NCBI GenBank assembly: GCA_012295275.1 | Contig: CM022666.1 | Location: forward strand, 8,315,765 to 8,379,764 | Direction of reading: 5' to 3' | Length of the DNA: 64,000 nt | DNA from: Chrysomallon squamiferum | Taxonomy: Eukaryota; Mollusca; Gastropoda; Neomphalida; Peltospiridae | Part shown: in pieces, positions 52,163-63,955 of the stretch | How the letters are laid out: each line of letters opens with the position of its first letter | Numbering within the stretch: the stretch's first letter is position 1 | Made by a program: the position numbers and the translations under genes | The notes under the pieces: model-generated | The model's database searches: none | Told to the model about the DNA's origin: nothing | Seen by the model: only the letters and a program-made list of their open reading frames with translations

Positions 52163-52570
52163 AAACCCGGATGACTTGTCGCTAAAAGGTTTAGTCACGT
52201 GATATCTGAATCTAGGGCAGTAGGCTGCTTGCGGGAGTGACGTCACGATCCGATTTGAGGATAGCGTTCATAATCTCTAAAAAGGTACGTGTTTTATTTT
52301 TTATTTCTTGTAATCAAAAACCAATTTTTAAAAACAAATTTTTAAAAACAAAAAATATTTCAGGCATCGGTTATTGTATGAAAACGATCGATTAGGTAAA
52401 TATATTTGAATTTTGCGTTAGAATTAATTATACTCTTTGTCAGATTTTCGTCGGCTATTCTAACAAAGAGCCTACACTGTTGTTAGTTGCGGTAGTTGCA
52501 TTTGTAACGATTGTAGAAGAAACAATTGTTGCTGTAGCAGCAGTCCTGACGATTATGCAAATGAGATAGT
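52163..52570 (+). promoter_or_regulatory. 5' module type P2 of TNF copy 5
   Basis: It contains CACGTG at 52196-52201, donor AAAAAG|GTACGT near 52284, a 32-nt putative non-coding exon at 52364-52395 with good splice sites and an ATGCAAAT octamer at 52555-52562. Only this copy has a perfect CRE palindrome TGACGTCA (52238-52245); copies 1 and 3 read GGACTGGCGTTTTG there. Confidence 0.5.
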
Positions 52571-53405
52571 CACGGTAACGAGAAAGATACATGTATACAT
52601 AAATTCTATATTTATATACTGTGATAATAAAGTATGGCACAGTAGTTCACAACTATCAAACACACAATAATACAGCAGGTAATATTTATATATATATATT
52701 TTGTATTTACTATAATAATTGTATAGGGGTAATCGTATTTTTTGTATTACCGTAATTTTAATTATATTTATGTGTCTAAATTCCTCTATTAATAAAGACT
52801 AAGGAAGTAAATAAGTAAGAACGAGAAAGAGACGAGAGGAAAAATCAAAAAGAAGGAAGAATAAAGAAAAGAATATTTCCTGGTTTTATTCCGAGAAACT
52901 TACAAACTGAAACTCGCCAGTAGTTCATGACTGAATGAAACAAATTATCTTTATTTAATCTTTATTTATTTATTTACTTATTTGACGTTTATTTATTTAT
53001 GTATTCATTAATTTTGTTTAATATTTAATTATTCAACTTGTTTAAAATCAACGATCCGAGCTTTAAAAATTGTCTACTTAAATTCATTTGTATAGGTGAA
53101 GTGAGCTTTTGATTTTGTCTACTTAAACCATTAGTTCATATCATTCTTTTATTAGCAAATTAATCTTTGAAAACTTTAAAAACGAAACTGGAAATGTTCT
53201 TTAGTAGAAAAATGAAAGTAAATAATTAGTACATATATAGTACTAGTACAACAAAATAAATAAATCAATCTAATAATAGTAATTACAATAATAAATCAGA
53301 ATTATTGAAATAAAAGATAATTTCTGTGTGTGTTTATATGGGTGCGAGTGTGCGAGCGCGAATGTTACACATTCAGTTTTGTCCAAGTTTTAATTTTGTT
53401 TTCAG
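52571..53405. other. Region between P2 module and exon 1 of TNF copy 5
   Basis: It is shorter than in other units because ~1.3 kb is missing. It is AT-rich and ends at acceptor ttttcag (53405). No gene is supported. Confidence 0.6.
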
Positions 53406-53446
53406 TGTATTTTATTTTGCTGCGACTGATGCCACCGTATGAGAAA

Positions 53447-54999
53447 ATGTCGTCAGCTTATTCTGGCCTGACCTTTGACAGGGAAACCAAACATCACTAC
53501 GACCTCGTCAAACTGATTTCGCAGAAGAAACGAAGTTCCTCTTTCGGTTTAAAGCGTCGCTTCTTTCCAGTTTACCTGTGTATAATCATCAGTTTCCTTG
53601 CCCTCTCGCTTTCGCTTTTTGGTTTTATCAAGGACTATTGCTTTAAAAATGCACGCACACCTGCACGGATGCAACAGATGATTAATGAGGTGAGTTGGGA
53701 TTTGCTAACTGGGTATAGATCATTGTAGGTACATAACTGTATTCGCTGCTAGTTCTAGTATTGGTATCATTACAACTGATCCTACTACTGCTACTACTTA
53801 AAAGGAGCTACCGTGCCACAGCAAACACTACTGTAGTACTACTACTGCTGATACAACAATGCTCATTACTGCTGCAACAACTGTTAATTACATGTGAAAA
53901 TGTACGATGTTGGGTATCAGACTTCAAACAAACCAACAAAAAGAAAGAAAAAAAATAATGACAACAAATAATGAAAGAAAGAGAAAAACAAAAAAGGAAA
54001 GTCCTATTCAGAAAGATATACATCTAAAAAGTAAAGAAAGAGAAACACAGGCACCTGGGTTATATTGCACTGACCAAGGAATAACACTTCAGAAAAAAAA
54101 GAAAAAATTGTTATGGATTTTACACATTTAGAAGAAAAAACATTGACAATTTAATTTAAATAAATTTTGGGATTTGTCTTACTGGTCAGTAAAGAGTAAA
54201 AAAACTAAATACAAAATCCCCTCCAGATTCCCTCAGATCTCCAAAATGGCTCATGAAGTTATGTGTACCAGTGAATGAAATCAAATGCATATTTGTTATT
54301 GATATTAGAAATTCTTGACTGATAAAATTATTGTGAATTTCGTTTCCAACGAATATATCAAGATGCTATGACGAACTTTGATCTGTATGAATTTGATCAA
54401 ATATGACACTTAAATGCTCTTTGATAGTCGACTCATGAATAATTAATTATGACTTTCTTTCCCAAAACATGTGAATATCTATCAGATTTAATGCTCAATT
54501 TTATTTTTCCAGGTTTTCATCACTGATTAAATAAATATTTATTGATTTATATTATTTATTTTTATTTGCTGTTGATGAAATTTTGTTGTTCTTTGTTCAT
54601 TTTTCCTCACATAAGAAACCCTCCCCAAAAAAAAGAGAAAGAACAAAACTTGTATCAGCTTGTTTTGCTGTGTGTATGCGTGTATGAACACATTAATACT
54701 GTTGATTCAAGGATAAAGCATGTGTTTAATATTTTGTTTATTGCTGTTATTTTATGTGTTATATTTTTTGACATAAAAAATATTTTATCAGTTTCATTTT
54801 CTATTATCTCAAATGTTGTCTTTTTCTTCTTCTTTCTTTCTCTTTTTCTTGATATATATATAAAAAAATATTTTATGAGTTTTTTATTTTATATTATCTG
54901 AAATGTTGTCTTTTTCTTTTTTCTATATAATTTTTTTTAATTGATTTTCTTTTTCGCTTTAGGCTTTTAACAAAAGAATCACACAACTGGATGATAAAG
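53447..54999 (+). pseudogene. TNF superfamily ligand, copy 5 (exons 1-2, stalk deleted, exon 3 not found)
   Basis: Exon 1 (53447-53689, 81 codons) has a class II tail and anchor followed by class I-like DYCFKNA. It lacks exactly 120 nt, equivalent to residues 70-109 of copy 1. The deletion removes CIPC and the CC pair but keeps the frame and the GAG|GTGAGT donor. Exon 2 (54963-54999, AFNKRITQLDDK) is intact. Intron 2 contains a four-fold tandem repeat and a MULE relic cut off by the assembly gap at 57095. Exon 3 is not present after the gap. It could be a real gene with its last exon lost in the gap, or a partial copy at the array edge. Confidence 0.65.
53690..54962 (+). other. Intron 1 of TNF copy 5
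   Basis: Homologous to other copies but shortened: the part matching about 6100-6250 and the block 'GATATTCAG...GAAAGATTATT' (about 6860-7220) are missing. There is a local repeat of 'ttttatgag/cagttt..attttatattatctgaaatgttgtc' near 54780-54910. Confidence 0.6.
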
Positions 55000-55078
55000 G
55001 TATCTATCTTTGTTGCTGATTTCTACACTTGTAATAGAGTAGGGTTCTGGTAATTTCGTTGTTAATGTTTAATTTTAA

Positions 55079-56200
55079 ATCTATTTGTCCTTTTAAATAC
55101 TAAACACTAAATAGCTATGCCTGAAGTTTATGTAAAGAAATATTGGAAAAAAAGAACAAAAAGAAAACAAATTAAACAAACAAAAAAAATAAATTGAGAA
55201 GAAGATGAAAAAGTAGCAGTAGAAAAAAAGAAGAAAGAAAACATTATAAAATTATCTATTTAGTTATATGTTTGTTTGTTTGTTTGTTTGTTTGTTTGTT
55301 TGTTTGTTTGTTTACTGGTTTGTTTGTTCATTCATTGATTGATTCACTCAACAACAGAAGTACTGAAAGACATAAAATCTATTTGTCCTTTTAAATACTA
55401 AACACTAAATAGCTATGCCTGAAGTTTATGTAAAGAAATATTGGAAAAAAAAAGAACAAAAAGAAAACAAATTAAACAAACAAAAAAAAATAAATTGAGA
55501 AGAAGAAAAAAAAAAAAGTAGCAGTAAAAAAAGAAGAAAGAAAACATTATAAAATTATCTATTTAGTTATATGTTTGTTTGTTTGTTTGTTTGTTTACTG
55601 GTTTGTTTGTTCATTCATTGATTGATTCACTCAACAACAGAAGTACTGAAAGACATAAATCTATTTGTCCTTTTAAATACTAAACACTAAATAGCTATGC
55701 CTGAAGTTTATGTAAAGAAATATTGGAAAAAAAGAACAAAAAGAAAACAAATTAAACAAACAAAAAAAATAAATTGAGAAGAAGATGAAAAAGTAGCAGT
55801 AGAAAAAAAGAAGAAAGAAAACATTATAAAATTATCTATTTAGTTATATGTTTGTTTGTTTGTTTGTTTGTTTGTTTGTTTACTGGTTTGTTTGTTCATT
55901 CATTGATTGATTCACTCAACAACAGAAGTACTGAAAGACATAAATCTATTTGTCCTTTTAAATACTAAACACTAAATAGCTATGCCTGAAGTTTATGTAA
56001 AGAAATACTGCAAAAACAGAACAAAAAGAAAATAAAGTAAACAAAAAAAAAAAAAAAAAAATTAAGTAGAAGAAGAAGAAGTAGCAGTAAAAAAAGAAAC
56101 AATAACATTATAAAATTATCTATTTAGTTACATTTTGTTTACTGGTTTGTTTGTTCATTCATTAATTGATTTTTTTCAACAAGAGAAGTACCGAAAAACA
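55079..56200. repeat. Four-copy ~282-298 bp tandem repeat in intron 2 of copy 5
   Basis: The unit beginning CTATTTGTCCTTTTAAATAC starts at 55081, 55379, 55661 and 55946, so the steps are 298, 282 and 285 bases. The first three units end in 'GAAAGACATAAA' and contain (GTTT)n runs of different length. The fourth runs on into the normal intron. Other TNF copies have one unit. Confidence 0.85.
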
Positions 56201-56579
56201 TTTCCCAATGACTTAACAAAGTTGGATACAGATAATATCAATATTCAACCTTTAATTCTATTGATCTCAGTACTTGTTTAAATTTTTCTGGAACAAGCCT
56301 GCGGGCGACTGATGTGCCCGCGGTTCCCGTGTTGGGAATCCCTCACCTAGATAACAGATTAACAGTCCATTGCATGGGAGTTTGTTAGTAACACTGGCAT
56401 GTTTTCAAAACATACCTCATTACACAATAAACCTTTGTTTATATATATCTCCCAGTAGTCATATCGTCAGTAGTCATACCATTTGGAAAGCAGTCAATAG
56501 TCTTGACTGGCTCTCACTGCTCAGTGTTGTAATCACAACTCCGGTGGGCATCATGTGTTCATGTTACTCCAGTTATACG

Positions 56580-57094
56580 GAGATGTTGCTCTTAAAAAGG
56601 AGAAGGAGTTTGAAGGAGACATGTTTTGATATAGCAACGGATGTCATGTTGTGACTGCTGATGGCCACCCTTTCCTGTTGACTATTGACGCAGATAAGAC
56701 AACACTGATCAACAGCTTCGTGCTTTGCAGTCGCCCGACACGATCTGCTCGGACGGCACCTTTTCTTCATTTCTGATCTCTGGGATCATGCCAGGACCAG
56801 TTCATCCACATACGCGCTAGTACACGCCTTGCTGCCCCACAGATAGCCACCTACCGACTGTTCAGTCAGCTCAACACAAAGTTCAGGCATGACTCAACCC
56901 TAACTCTTGACCCTGCAGGGCTGCCAGACTAACTCTTCTACCAAAGATAAAATTCAGGACGCATGGATTGAAACCATGGAGCTGACACCAAATGTTTCTC
57001 GTTCATTGACCGGATTGATGATGATGCTCGCTTCCCCTGCGGTCTGGAACCACCATGAGACCAATGGGCCACGCACAATAACAATCTGGAAGGA
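56580..57094 (+). pseudogene. MULE transposase relic, copy 5 (cut by gap)
   Basis: Homologous to the relics in copies 1-3, ending at the N run. The segment between 'CTTGACCCT' and 'GCAGGGCTGCC' has lost ~150 bases compared with copy 2. The final 'NNLEG' region is present at the gap edge. Confidence 0.65.
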
Positions 57095-57294
57095 NNNNNN
57101 NNNNNNNNNNNNNNNNNNNNNNNNNNNNNNNNNNNNNNNNNNNNNNNNNNNNNNNNNNNNNNNNNNNNNNNNNNNNNNNNNNNNNNNNNNNNNNNNNNNN
57201 NNNNNNNNNNNNNNNNNNNNNNNNNNNNNNNNNNNNNNNNNNNNNNNNNNNNNNNNNNNNNNNNNNNNNNNNNNNNNNNNNNNNNNNNNNNNNN
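57095..57294. other. Assembly gap (200 N)
   Basis: Exactly 200 N, probably a placeholder of unknown true size. It separates TNF copy 5 intron 2 from unrelated repeat sequence. Confidence 0.98.
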
Positions 57295-57671
57295 GAGTAT
57301 AAACACATAACAAACGGGTGTTTACACATAACATGCATACAGTATAGATATATACACAAAATATATGTATATTCAGTAAGTTTTATATTTCAGCAAATCA
57401 TCTCCGGTAACTGCTTCAAAAGGATTTCACTAACTATATGTCTTACAGCAAATACTGATTATAATTCTCGTATCCATTGTTTTTATTCTTCTTCTTTGAA
57501 TATATTATCTGCAGAACTTCCAGATAATTAACAGATGGAAGATTTTAGACAAAAATACTGCTAATTTCAAAGGTCCTTACTTGCTTTCTGATGTCTGTTG
57601 AAAATGGTTTTAACTGGAAAGTTTTACATCCATCATCTACGCGGATTTGCGCGGAAATGCACGATAAAACC

Positions 57672-58040
57672 GTTAAATGAGACGGTAGACAACTTTGCAG
57701 CATGTGCAGTTTCTGCTATTCTTCTCCGTTTTAACATACCTGTTAAATCGATACCTGTTAATACGTAAATAACTTAGTATTTATGTACTTAAATGAGACC
57801 GTAGACAACTTTGCACCATGTGCACCATGTGCAGTTTCTGCTATTCTTCTCTCCGTGTTAACATGCCTATTAAATCGATACCTGTTAATACGTAAATAAC
57901 TTAGTATTTATGTACTTAAATGAGACCGTAGACAACATTGCACCATGTGCAGTTTCTGCTATTCTTCTCTCCGTGTTAACATGCCTGTTAAATCGATACC
58001 TGTTAATACGTAAATAACTTAGTATTTATGTACTTAGATA
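57672..58040. repeat. 118/127-bp tandem repeat, three units
   Basis: Units start at AAATGAGAC (about 57675, 57791, 57918). Each carries GTAGACAAC, CATGTGCAGTTTCTGCTATT, CTGTTAAATCGATACCTGTT and ACGTAAATAACTTAG. One unit has an extra 'CACCATGTG' 9-mer. Confidence 0.85.
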
Positions 58041-58099
58041 ATCACGTTCAGTCGAAATAGCTAACGTACAGCAGGAAAACTTTTAATGTAGTTTTTATG

Positions 58100-58488
58100 T
58101 TTTATTGTTGTAGATACATACATACAATATACACACATATCATACATACACTATACACACATATAGATACAATATACAAACACCACAAATAAAATACATA
58201 CACACATACACACACATATATACACATATCATACACACAATATAAATATACTACACGTACGCAGAGATATATACAATATAGAGACATAACATACACATAA
58301 TACATGTATCATATTCAGTCATATCATACGGACAGTATAGACACTTACTATACATACAGTATACACACATAATCGTACATACAGTACATACATACACAAA
58401 ATATACGCAGTATAGCAAGTACTTACATTGTATACATGCAAGTCACCATACACACATAAGTATATACACATACAATATATACATAGAT

Positions 58489-58554
<66 letters not shown>

Positions 58555-58560
58555 ATGCAT
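58100..58560. repeat. ATACA/CATATCATAC minisatellite and (TA)n
   Basis: Degenerate ~10-20 bp units such as CATACAATATACACACATAT are followed by a TA run at about 58493-58551. The minus-strand open frames are Tyr/Cys/Ile/Val strings from the repeat. Confidence 0.85.
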
Positions 58561-58739
58561 AGAATATAAATACAAATCATACGTACAGTGTGTATACACA
58601 TACTATTGTATACATACATATCACATCTCTTCATCGAAATGAAAGGTCGATCAAGAACTGTTACATAATTCAAAATAAAAGGTTTTATTTTTGTAATAGT
58701 TCCATCACTTCGAAGTCAAATATTGCAGATACATCAGTA

Positions 58740-59165
58740 ACTTTATAAATAAAATTTTACATAACTTTACAAATAGAAATCTTACATAAATTTTTAAATA
58801 GAAATCTTACATAACTTTATAAATAGAAATCTTACATAAATATATAAATAGAAATTTTACATAACTTTATAAATAGAAATTATACCCAACTTTATAAAAA
58901 AGATCTTACATAACTTTATAAATACAAAATTTGAATAACTTTATAAATAGAAATCGTACATAACATAAATACAAATCATTTTATTAATAAAAAATGTATG
59001 TAACCTTTCTAATAAATATCTAATGTTCGTTCATAAATAAAAATTTCACATAACTTTATAAATAATCATTTTAAATAACTTTATAAATAAAATTTTTAGA
59101 TAACTTTATAAATAAAAATCATACATAACTCTGTAACTAATAATCATACGGAACTTTATAAATAA
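58740..59165. repeat. ~25-bp minisatellite (ACTTTATAAATAGAAATCTT)
   Basis: About 17 degenerate units built on 'ACTTTATAAATA-GAAAT-TTACATA' run head to tail. No coding capacity. Confidence 0.85.
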
Positions 59166-59289
59166 ATGCTCCTGCATTCTCTTCTGTGTTCGTATTATGA
59201 ATTCCAAAACAACATCCGACCTGCTAGTAATATTCAGATATGTAAGTAGTTGAGTGATAAATATATATAAACACATATTATATATACAT

Positions 59290-59590
59290 CACAGAAAAAT
59301 ATTTTGCATACAGTATAGATGTATACTGAATATACAATATCCACGCATGTGATATATAGTATAAGCACACAGAGATACAATATAGGCACATACTATCAAT
59401 ACATTATAAACACATATACATACATTATAGGCAAATGTTATCAACACAGTATGCACACATAATACATACAGTAAAACACATATCATACATATAGTATAAA
59501 CACATACAGATACAATATAGGCACATGCTATCAATACAGTATACACATATCATACGTACAGTATAAACAGATATTTTATATATATATCAG
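59290..59590. repeat. CATACAGTATAAACACATA minisatellite
   Basis: Units related to the ATACA repeats at 58.1 and 61.4 kb, with a common 'GATACAATATAGGCACAT' variant. Minus-strand frames are repeat translations. Confidence 0.8.
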
Positions 59591-60279
59591 ATAGAAAGAC
59601 AAGAATGTAGGCTATGTAAATGCTTCATGTATATATATATATATTTACTTTCGTTCTTTAATTATAAAAGCTCACTGAATCATCTAAACAAAGAGATCTG
59701 TAACTAGGAACAACTGCTGTTCTCTAAGACAATAAAACTCCTGAGCCATTACTGAATTTTGTACGCACTAACTCATTATCTCAGAAAACCCATTAATTAG
59801 ACCATAGACAACTAGAAGGAAACAGCAGTAATGTGAACATTACAATATAAAATCTTACCATTGTCCAACAGGTAATATGCGTTTTCTAACAAACATTTTG
59901 AACAAGATAAACTAAATCATTCTTCAATATACAGCATAACTTATAAAAATAAAATGATTTCACCTACAAAATAACTTTTAACAATAATTTCCTCTATTTA
60001 AATATGCATTGTGCAGTCATGTGCTGCTTTCAACGCGCCTACCCGTTTCATAGACATCTCCGTTTATTGCACACAAAAAATACTGAGAAACCATCGTCTA
60101 CATTCAAAATTACACAAACGTATCTCTATCTCCTACCCGCCAGTCACCCGAACTTCGGGCGACACACCCTCATGTAAATGTCTAATAAAATTTCCAGATA
60201 AGCCACCATCAGGACAGTTTTTCATTAAATCCATATAAACCTAATGCAAGCTAATTTTCATGATGTGTATTTTTCTGTA
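59591..60279. other. Non-repetitive island between the duplicated blocks
   Basis: It is mixed-composition sequence with a GC-richer part at about 60005-60200 and a 75-codon plus frame (60011-60238). I recognise no protein family and see no convincing splice context. It is recorded because it is one of the few complex-sequence stretches right of the gap. Confidence 0.4.
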
Positions 60280-61835
60280 TGAGTATAAACACATATCAAA
60301 CGTACGGTGTTTACACATAACATGCATACAGTATAGATATATACACAAAATATATGTATATTCAGTAAGTTTTATATTTCAGCAAATCATCTCCGGTAAC
60401 TGCTTCAAAAAGGATTTCACTAACTATATGTCTTACAGCAAATACTGATTATAATTGTCGTATCTATTATTTCTTATTTTTCTTCTTTGAATATATTATC
60501 TGCTGCAGAACTTCCAGTTAATTAACAGATGGAAGATTTTTAGACAAAATTTACTGCTAATTTTAAAGGTCCTTACTTGCTTTCTGATGTCTGTTGAAAA
60601 TGGTTTTTAACTGGAAAGTTTTACATCCATCATCTACGCGGATTTGCGCGGAAATGCACGATAAAACCGTTAAATGAGACGGTAGACAACTTTGCAGCAT
60701 GTGCAGTTTCTGCTATTCTTCTCTCCGTTTTAACATACCTGTTAAATCGATACCTGTTAATACGTAAATAACTTAGTATTTATGTACTTAAATGAGACGG
60801 TAGACAACTTTGCAGCATGTGCAGTTTCTGCTATTCTTCTCTCCGTTTTAACATACCTGTTAAATCGATACCTGTTAATATGTAAATAACTTAGTATTTA
60901 TGTACTTAAATGAGACGGTAGACAACTTTCCACCATGTGCACCATGTGCAGTTTCTGCTATTCTTCTCTCCGTTTTAACATACCTGTTAAATCGATACCT
61001 GTTAATACGTAAATAACTTAGTATTTATGCACTTAAATGAGACCGTAGACAACTTTGCACCATGTGCACAATGTGCAGTTTCTGCTATTCTTCTCTCCGT
61101 GTTAACATACCTGTTAAATCGATACCTGTTAATACGTAAATAACTTAGTATTTATGTACTTAAATGAGACCGTAGACAACATTGCACCACGTGCAGTTTC
61201 TGCTATTGTTATCTCCATGTTAATATACCTGTTAAATCGATACCTGTTAATACGTAAATAACTTAGTATTTATGTACTTAGTTAATCACGTTCGATCGAA
61301 ATAATGAACTTACAGCAGCAAAACTTTTAATGTGGTTTTTATGTTTTTTGTTGTATGTACATACAAAAAAAAAATATACATACATATCATACATACAATA
61401 TAAACACATCTAGATACAATATAGACACATAACATAAACATACCTAATGTACATACAAAATACACACATATCACAGATACAATATAGACCTACTACTCGT
61501 ATGCTACAGATATATACAATATAGATACATACCATATATACAGTATACACATACTACACATATGCATAGATTATAGGCACATATTATACATACAGTATAC
61601 ACAAATATCGTAAAAACAGATACAGTATACACCTATCATGCATACAAGATATACACATACCTTACATTGTTTACATAAATCATACACAGTATATAATACA
61701 CGTACAATATATACACAGATCATACATATAGTGTATACACATACCATGCATACAGTATAAGTGAAAATCATACGCACAGTGTGTACACATACTATTGTAC
61801 AGATGTATATCACATCTCTTCATCGACATGAATCT
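60280..61835. repeat. Duplicated block, right copy
   Basis: The second copy of the block at 57295, displaced by about 2.99 kb. It carries five tandem repeat units against three on the left, and a longer ATACA minisatellite (61360-61810). Confidence 0.8.
60670..61283. repeat. 118/127-bp tandem repeat, five units
   Basis: AAATGAGAC starts at 60672, 60790, 60908, 61035 and 61162, so the steps are 118, 118, 127 and 127. The 9-base step change is a duplicated CACCATGTG-type 9-mer. The units end at 'TATGTACTTAGTTAATCACG'. Confidence 0.9.
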
Positions 61836-62436
61836 GCAGGCGGTGTACGCCGTCGATAACAACGTCTCTGGTTGCCATGACAGCGGTCGAAACAGTCGCT
61901 TTACGTGTTAGGGCGTTCCAGTAGAACTAGTGCACATCTTTCCAAAGTAGTAATTTCCTCTGATTGAAAAACAGATAAATAATTTTAACTTGCCTTATAT
62001 TATAAATACGGCGGGTGACAACAAACCAAACGAGAAAACCAAGCATTTTGATAAATTTTACTACTGGATGACGTTCCGAATCTCTTCTTTTATTTGCTGT
62101 GTACTCTATTTTTATTTATTCGTTCATTCATTCACTCATTCATCTATACTTTTTAATTTACTTATTATATTATTTATTTTCTTTTATTTACTTTTGTTAA
62201 TATGTGTTGGGTGATATACCATGACTCAGTCTTTCAGGATTTATGATATTGTTAAAATAACTGAGGGACATTAGGGCTCTATATCATCAAAAGCGTATCT
62301 ATTTTCATTATTACTTTTCTTGCACATTACGGATATAATTCGACATTAACTTAATAATAATAAATGCTTAAACTGAAAAATAAAGAAAGTATTATTATTA
62401 ATTATAACAAAAATTGCGTCCCACCACATTAAAAAA

Positions 62437-62483
<47 letters not shown>

Positions 62484-62500
62484 GGAAAGAGAAAAAGAAA
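61836..62500. other. AT-rich spacer right of the duplicated block
   Basis: It contains TTTA-rich sequence (62100-62200) and an (ATA)n run at about 62434-62481. The 74-codon frame at 61990-62214 is compositionally AT-driven and not supported as a gene. Confidence 0.6.
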
Positions 62501-62690
62501 GAAAATAATACATTTTTATTACTACGCCAGTTATCTCCCGTGACGTCAAGGTTAGTCGGAATATTGCACTGTGTGACGTCACTACACAAGATGGGTAACG
62601 TTGACGTCACATTCACTTGTCGTGACCCTTCCGCTTCGCTAATAATCAACGTAGATGGCGCTGTCTGCAATTTATTTAAATTATAAGGAG
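62501..62690. promoter_or_regulatory. GC-richer segment with three perfect CRE palindromes
   Basis: TGACGTCA occurs at 62541-62548, 62574-62581 and 62602-62609. It is the full CREB/ATF site. A short frame (MGNVDVTFTC..., from 62591) runs to a stop at 62684-62686 but matches no family I know. It could be a cAMP/stress-responsive promoter or a small dispersed element with these palindromes. Confidence 0.5.
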
Positions 62691-63181
62691 ATAAACGTTT
62701 AAAATCAGAAAAGAAATAAATCTAAATTATATTTAGTGAAAGATAAATCAGTTACATCCGTAATACTCGATTTTGTCTAATTTAAAAATCATTGTACTAC
62801 TGCTATTTCTGGTACTGTCTTTACTGTAACCATAAATACAACTACCACTATTACTACTGTCGATGACGATGACAACTACTTCTACTACTACTACGACCAT
62901 TACATCTTTGTTTACTGCTTCTACTACTACTACAACTACTAATAATAATAATTGTCACTGAGATAATCGTTGATTATTTCACAGACTCCAGTATTTAATG
63001 TTATATTAACATAGTGTATATTACATTGATGACTACAGTTAATAATGAATTCGAGGACTGTAAAATGAAATATTAAAGTAGGAAGACGTTCATTAAAATA
63101 TATATATATATGTATAAATGTAAAAATACAAAACAACAAAATAATTAAATAATTAAAATAAATAAATATATAAACAAATAA

Positions 63182-63217
<36 letters not shown>

Positions 63218-63765
63218 GTAGTAGTAGTAGTAGTCGTAGTACTAGTAGTACCAGCAAAACTTTGACAAGAAATGATAGACTGAGAGAAAGAAGAATAAAT
63301 CATAAACAAAAAGAAATTATCAGTAAATAAACTGCAGATGATACACAGATTACTAAAATAAAACTATTAAATAAAAAATAAAAAACAACAACAACCAACC
63401 CCCCTCTAAACTGCCCCACGATGCCCGCCCCAAACCATAAAAAGTAAAATGAAATAAGAAATAAATAAATAAATAAAATAAAATCTGCCCCCCACCCCGC
63501 AAAATACCGAGATCCGATAAAAGCGATAATGATGATAACAATAATAATTCAAAACAATAAAATCAAATCAAATTAAGAAGATATTATTGCTTTAAAAAAA
63601 AAAAAAAAAAAAAAATTTAAAAAAATCATGAATATGATAACGAAAACATTCGCGACATGAAAAATTACTAATCTGGGTGTATTATTAATCGTCTTTTCTC
63701 TTTTTCTTTTTTCTAAATATTTTAATTTACTAGAACAAAACAATAATGACTCATACTAAAAATCC
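62691..63765. other. AT-rich sequence with trinucleotide and poly(A) runs
   Basis: ACT/CTA-rich repeats at 62800-62945, (AAT)n and (AGT)n at 63184-63245, C-rich interrupted A-runs at 63390-63500 and poly(A) near 63594-63615. No gene is supported. Confidence 0.6.
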
Positions 63766-63769
63766 TTAC

Positions 63770-63955
63770 CTGTTTATCATAACTTTGTGTGTGACAGTCA
63801 CAAAATTAAAAGCATAAAGCCACGCCAGAATCTGCAGTCTTAATATATTTGTGCTCACAACATGTAATTTTTTATGCTTAAAACTTCTTGAATCGGCGGT
63901 TCATTGCGTTAGTCAGACTGGAGGAAACGAGTCCGCTTCCTTGTTCATTTTCACC
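63770..63955 (-). other. Possible minus-strand first exon
   Basis: On the minus strand CCTTTTTATACAAG (TATA-like, 63981-63994) lies ~30 bases upstream of GC-richer sequence that runs to a perfect donor CAG|GTAAGG, with the last exon base at 63770. Only a very short frame (MNKEADSFPPV then a stop) is present, so if real it would be mostly 5'UTR. The gene body would lie leftward, where I could not identify coding exons. Confidence 0.2.

Larger units (their letters stand above)
57295..58665. repeat. Duplicated block, left copy
   Basis: Homologous to 60280-61835 in the same order: an 'AGTATAAACACATA' start, ~340 bases of unique-looking sequence ('CAGCAAATCATCTCCGGTAA' onward), a tandem repeat, ATACA minisatellite and an end at 'TCACATCTCTTCATCGA'. 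The left edge coincides with the N gap. Confidence 0.8.
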
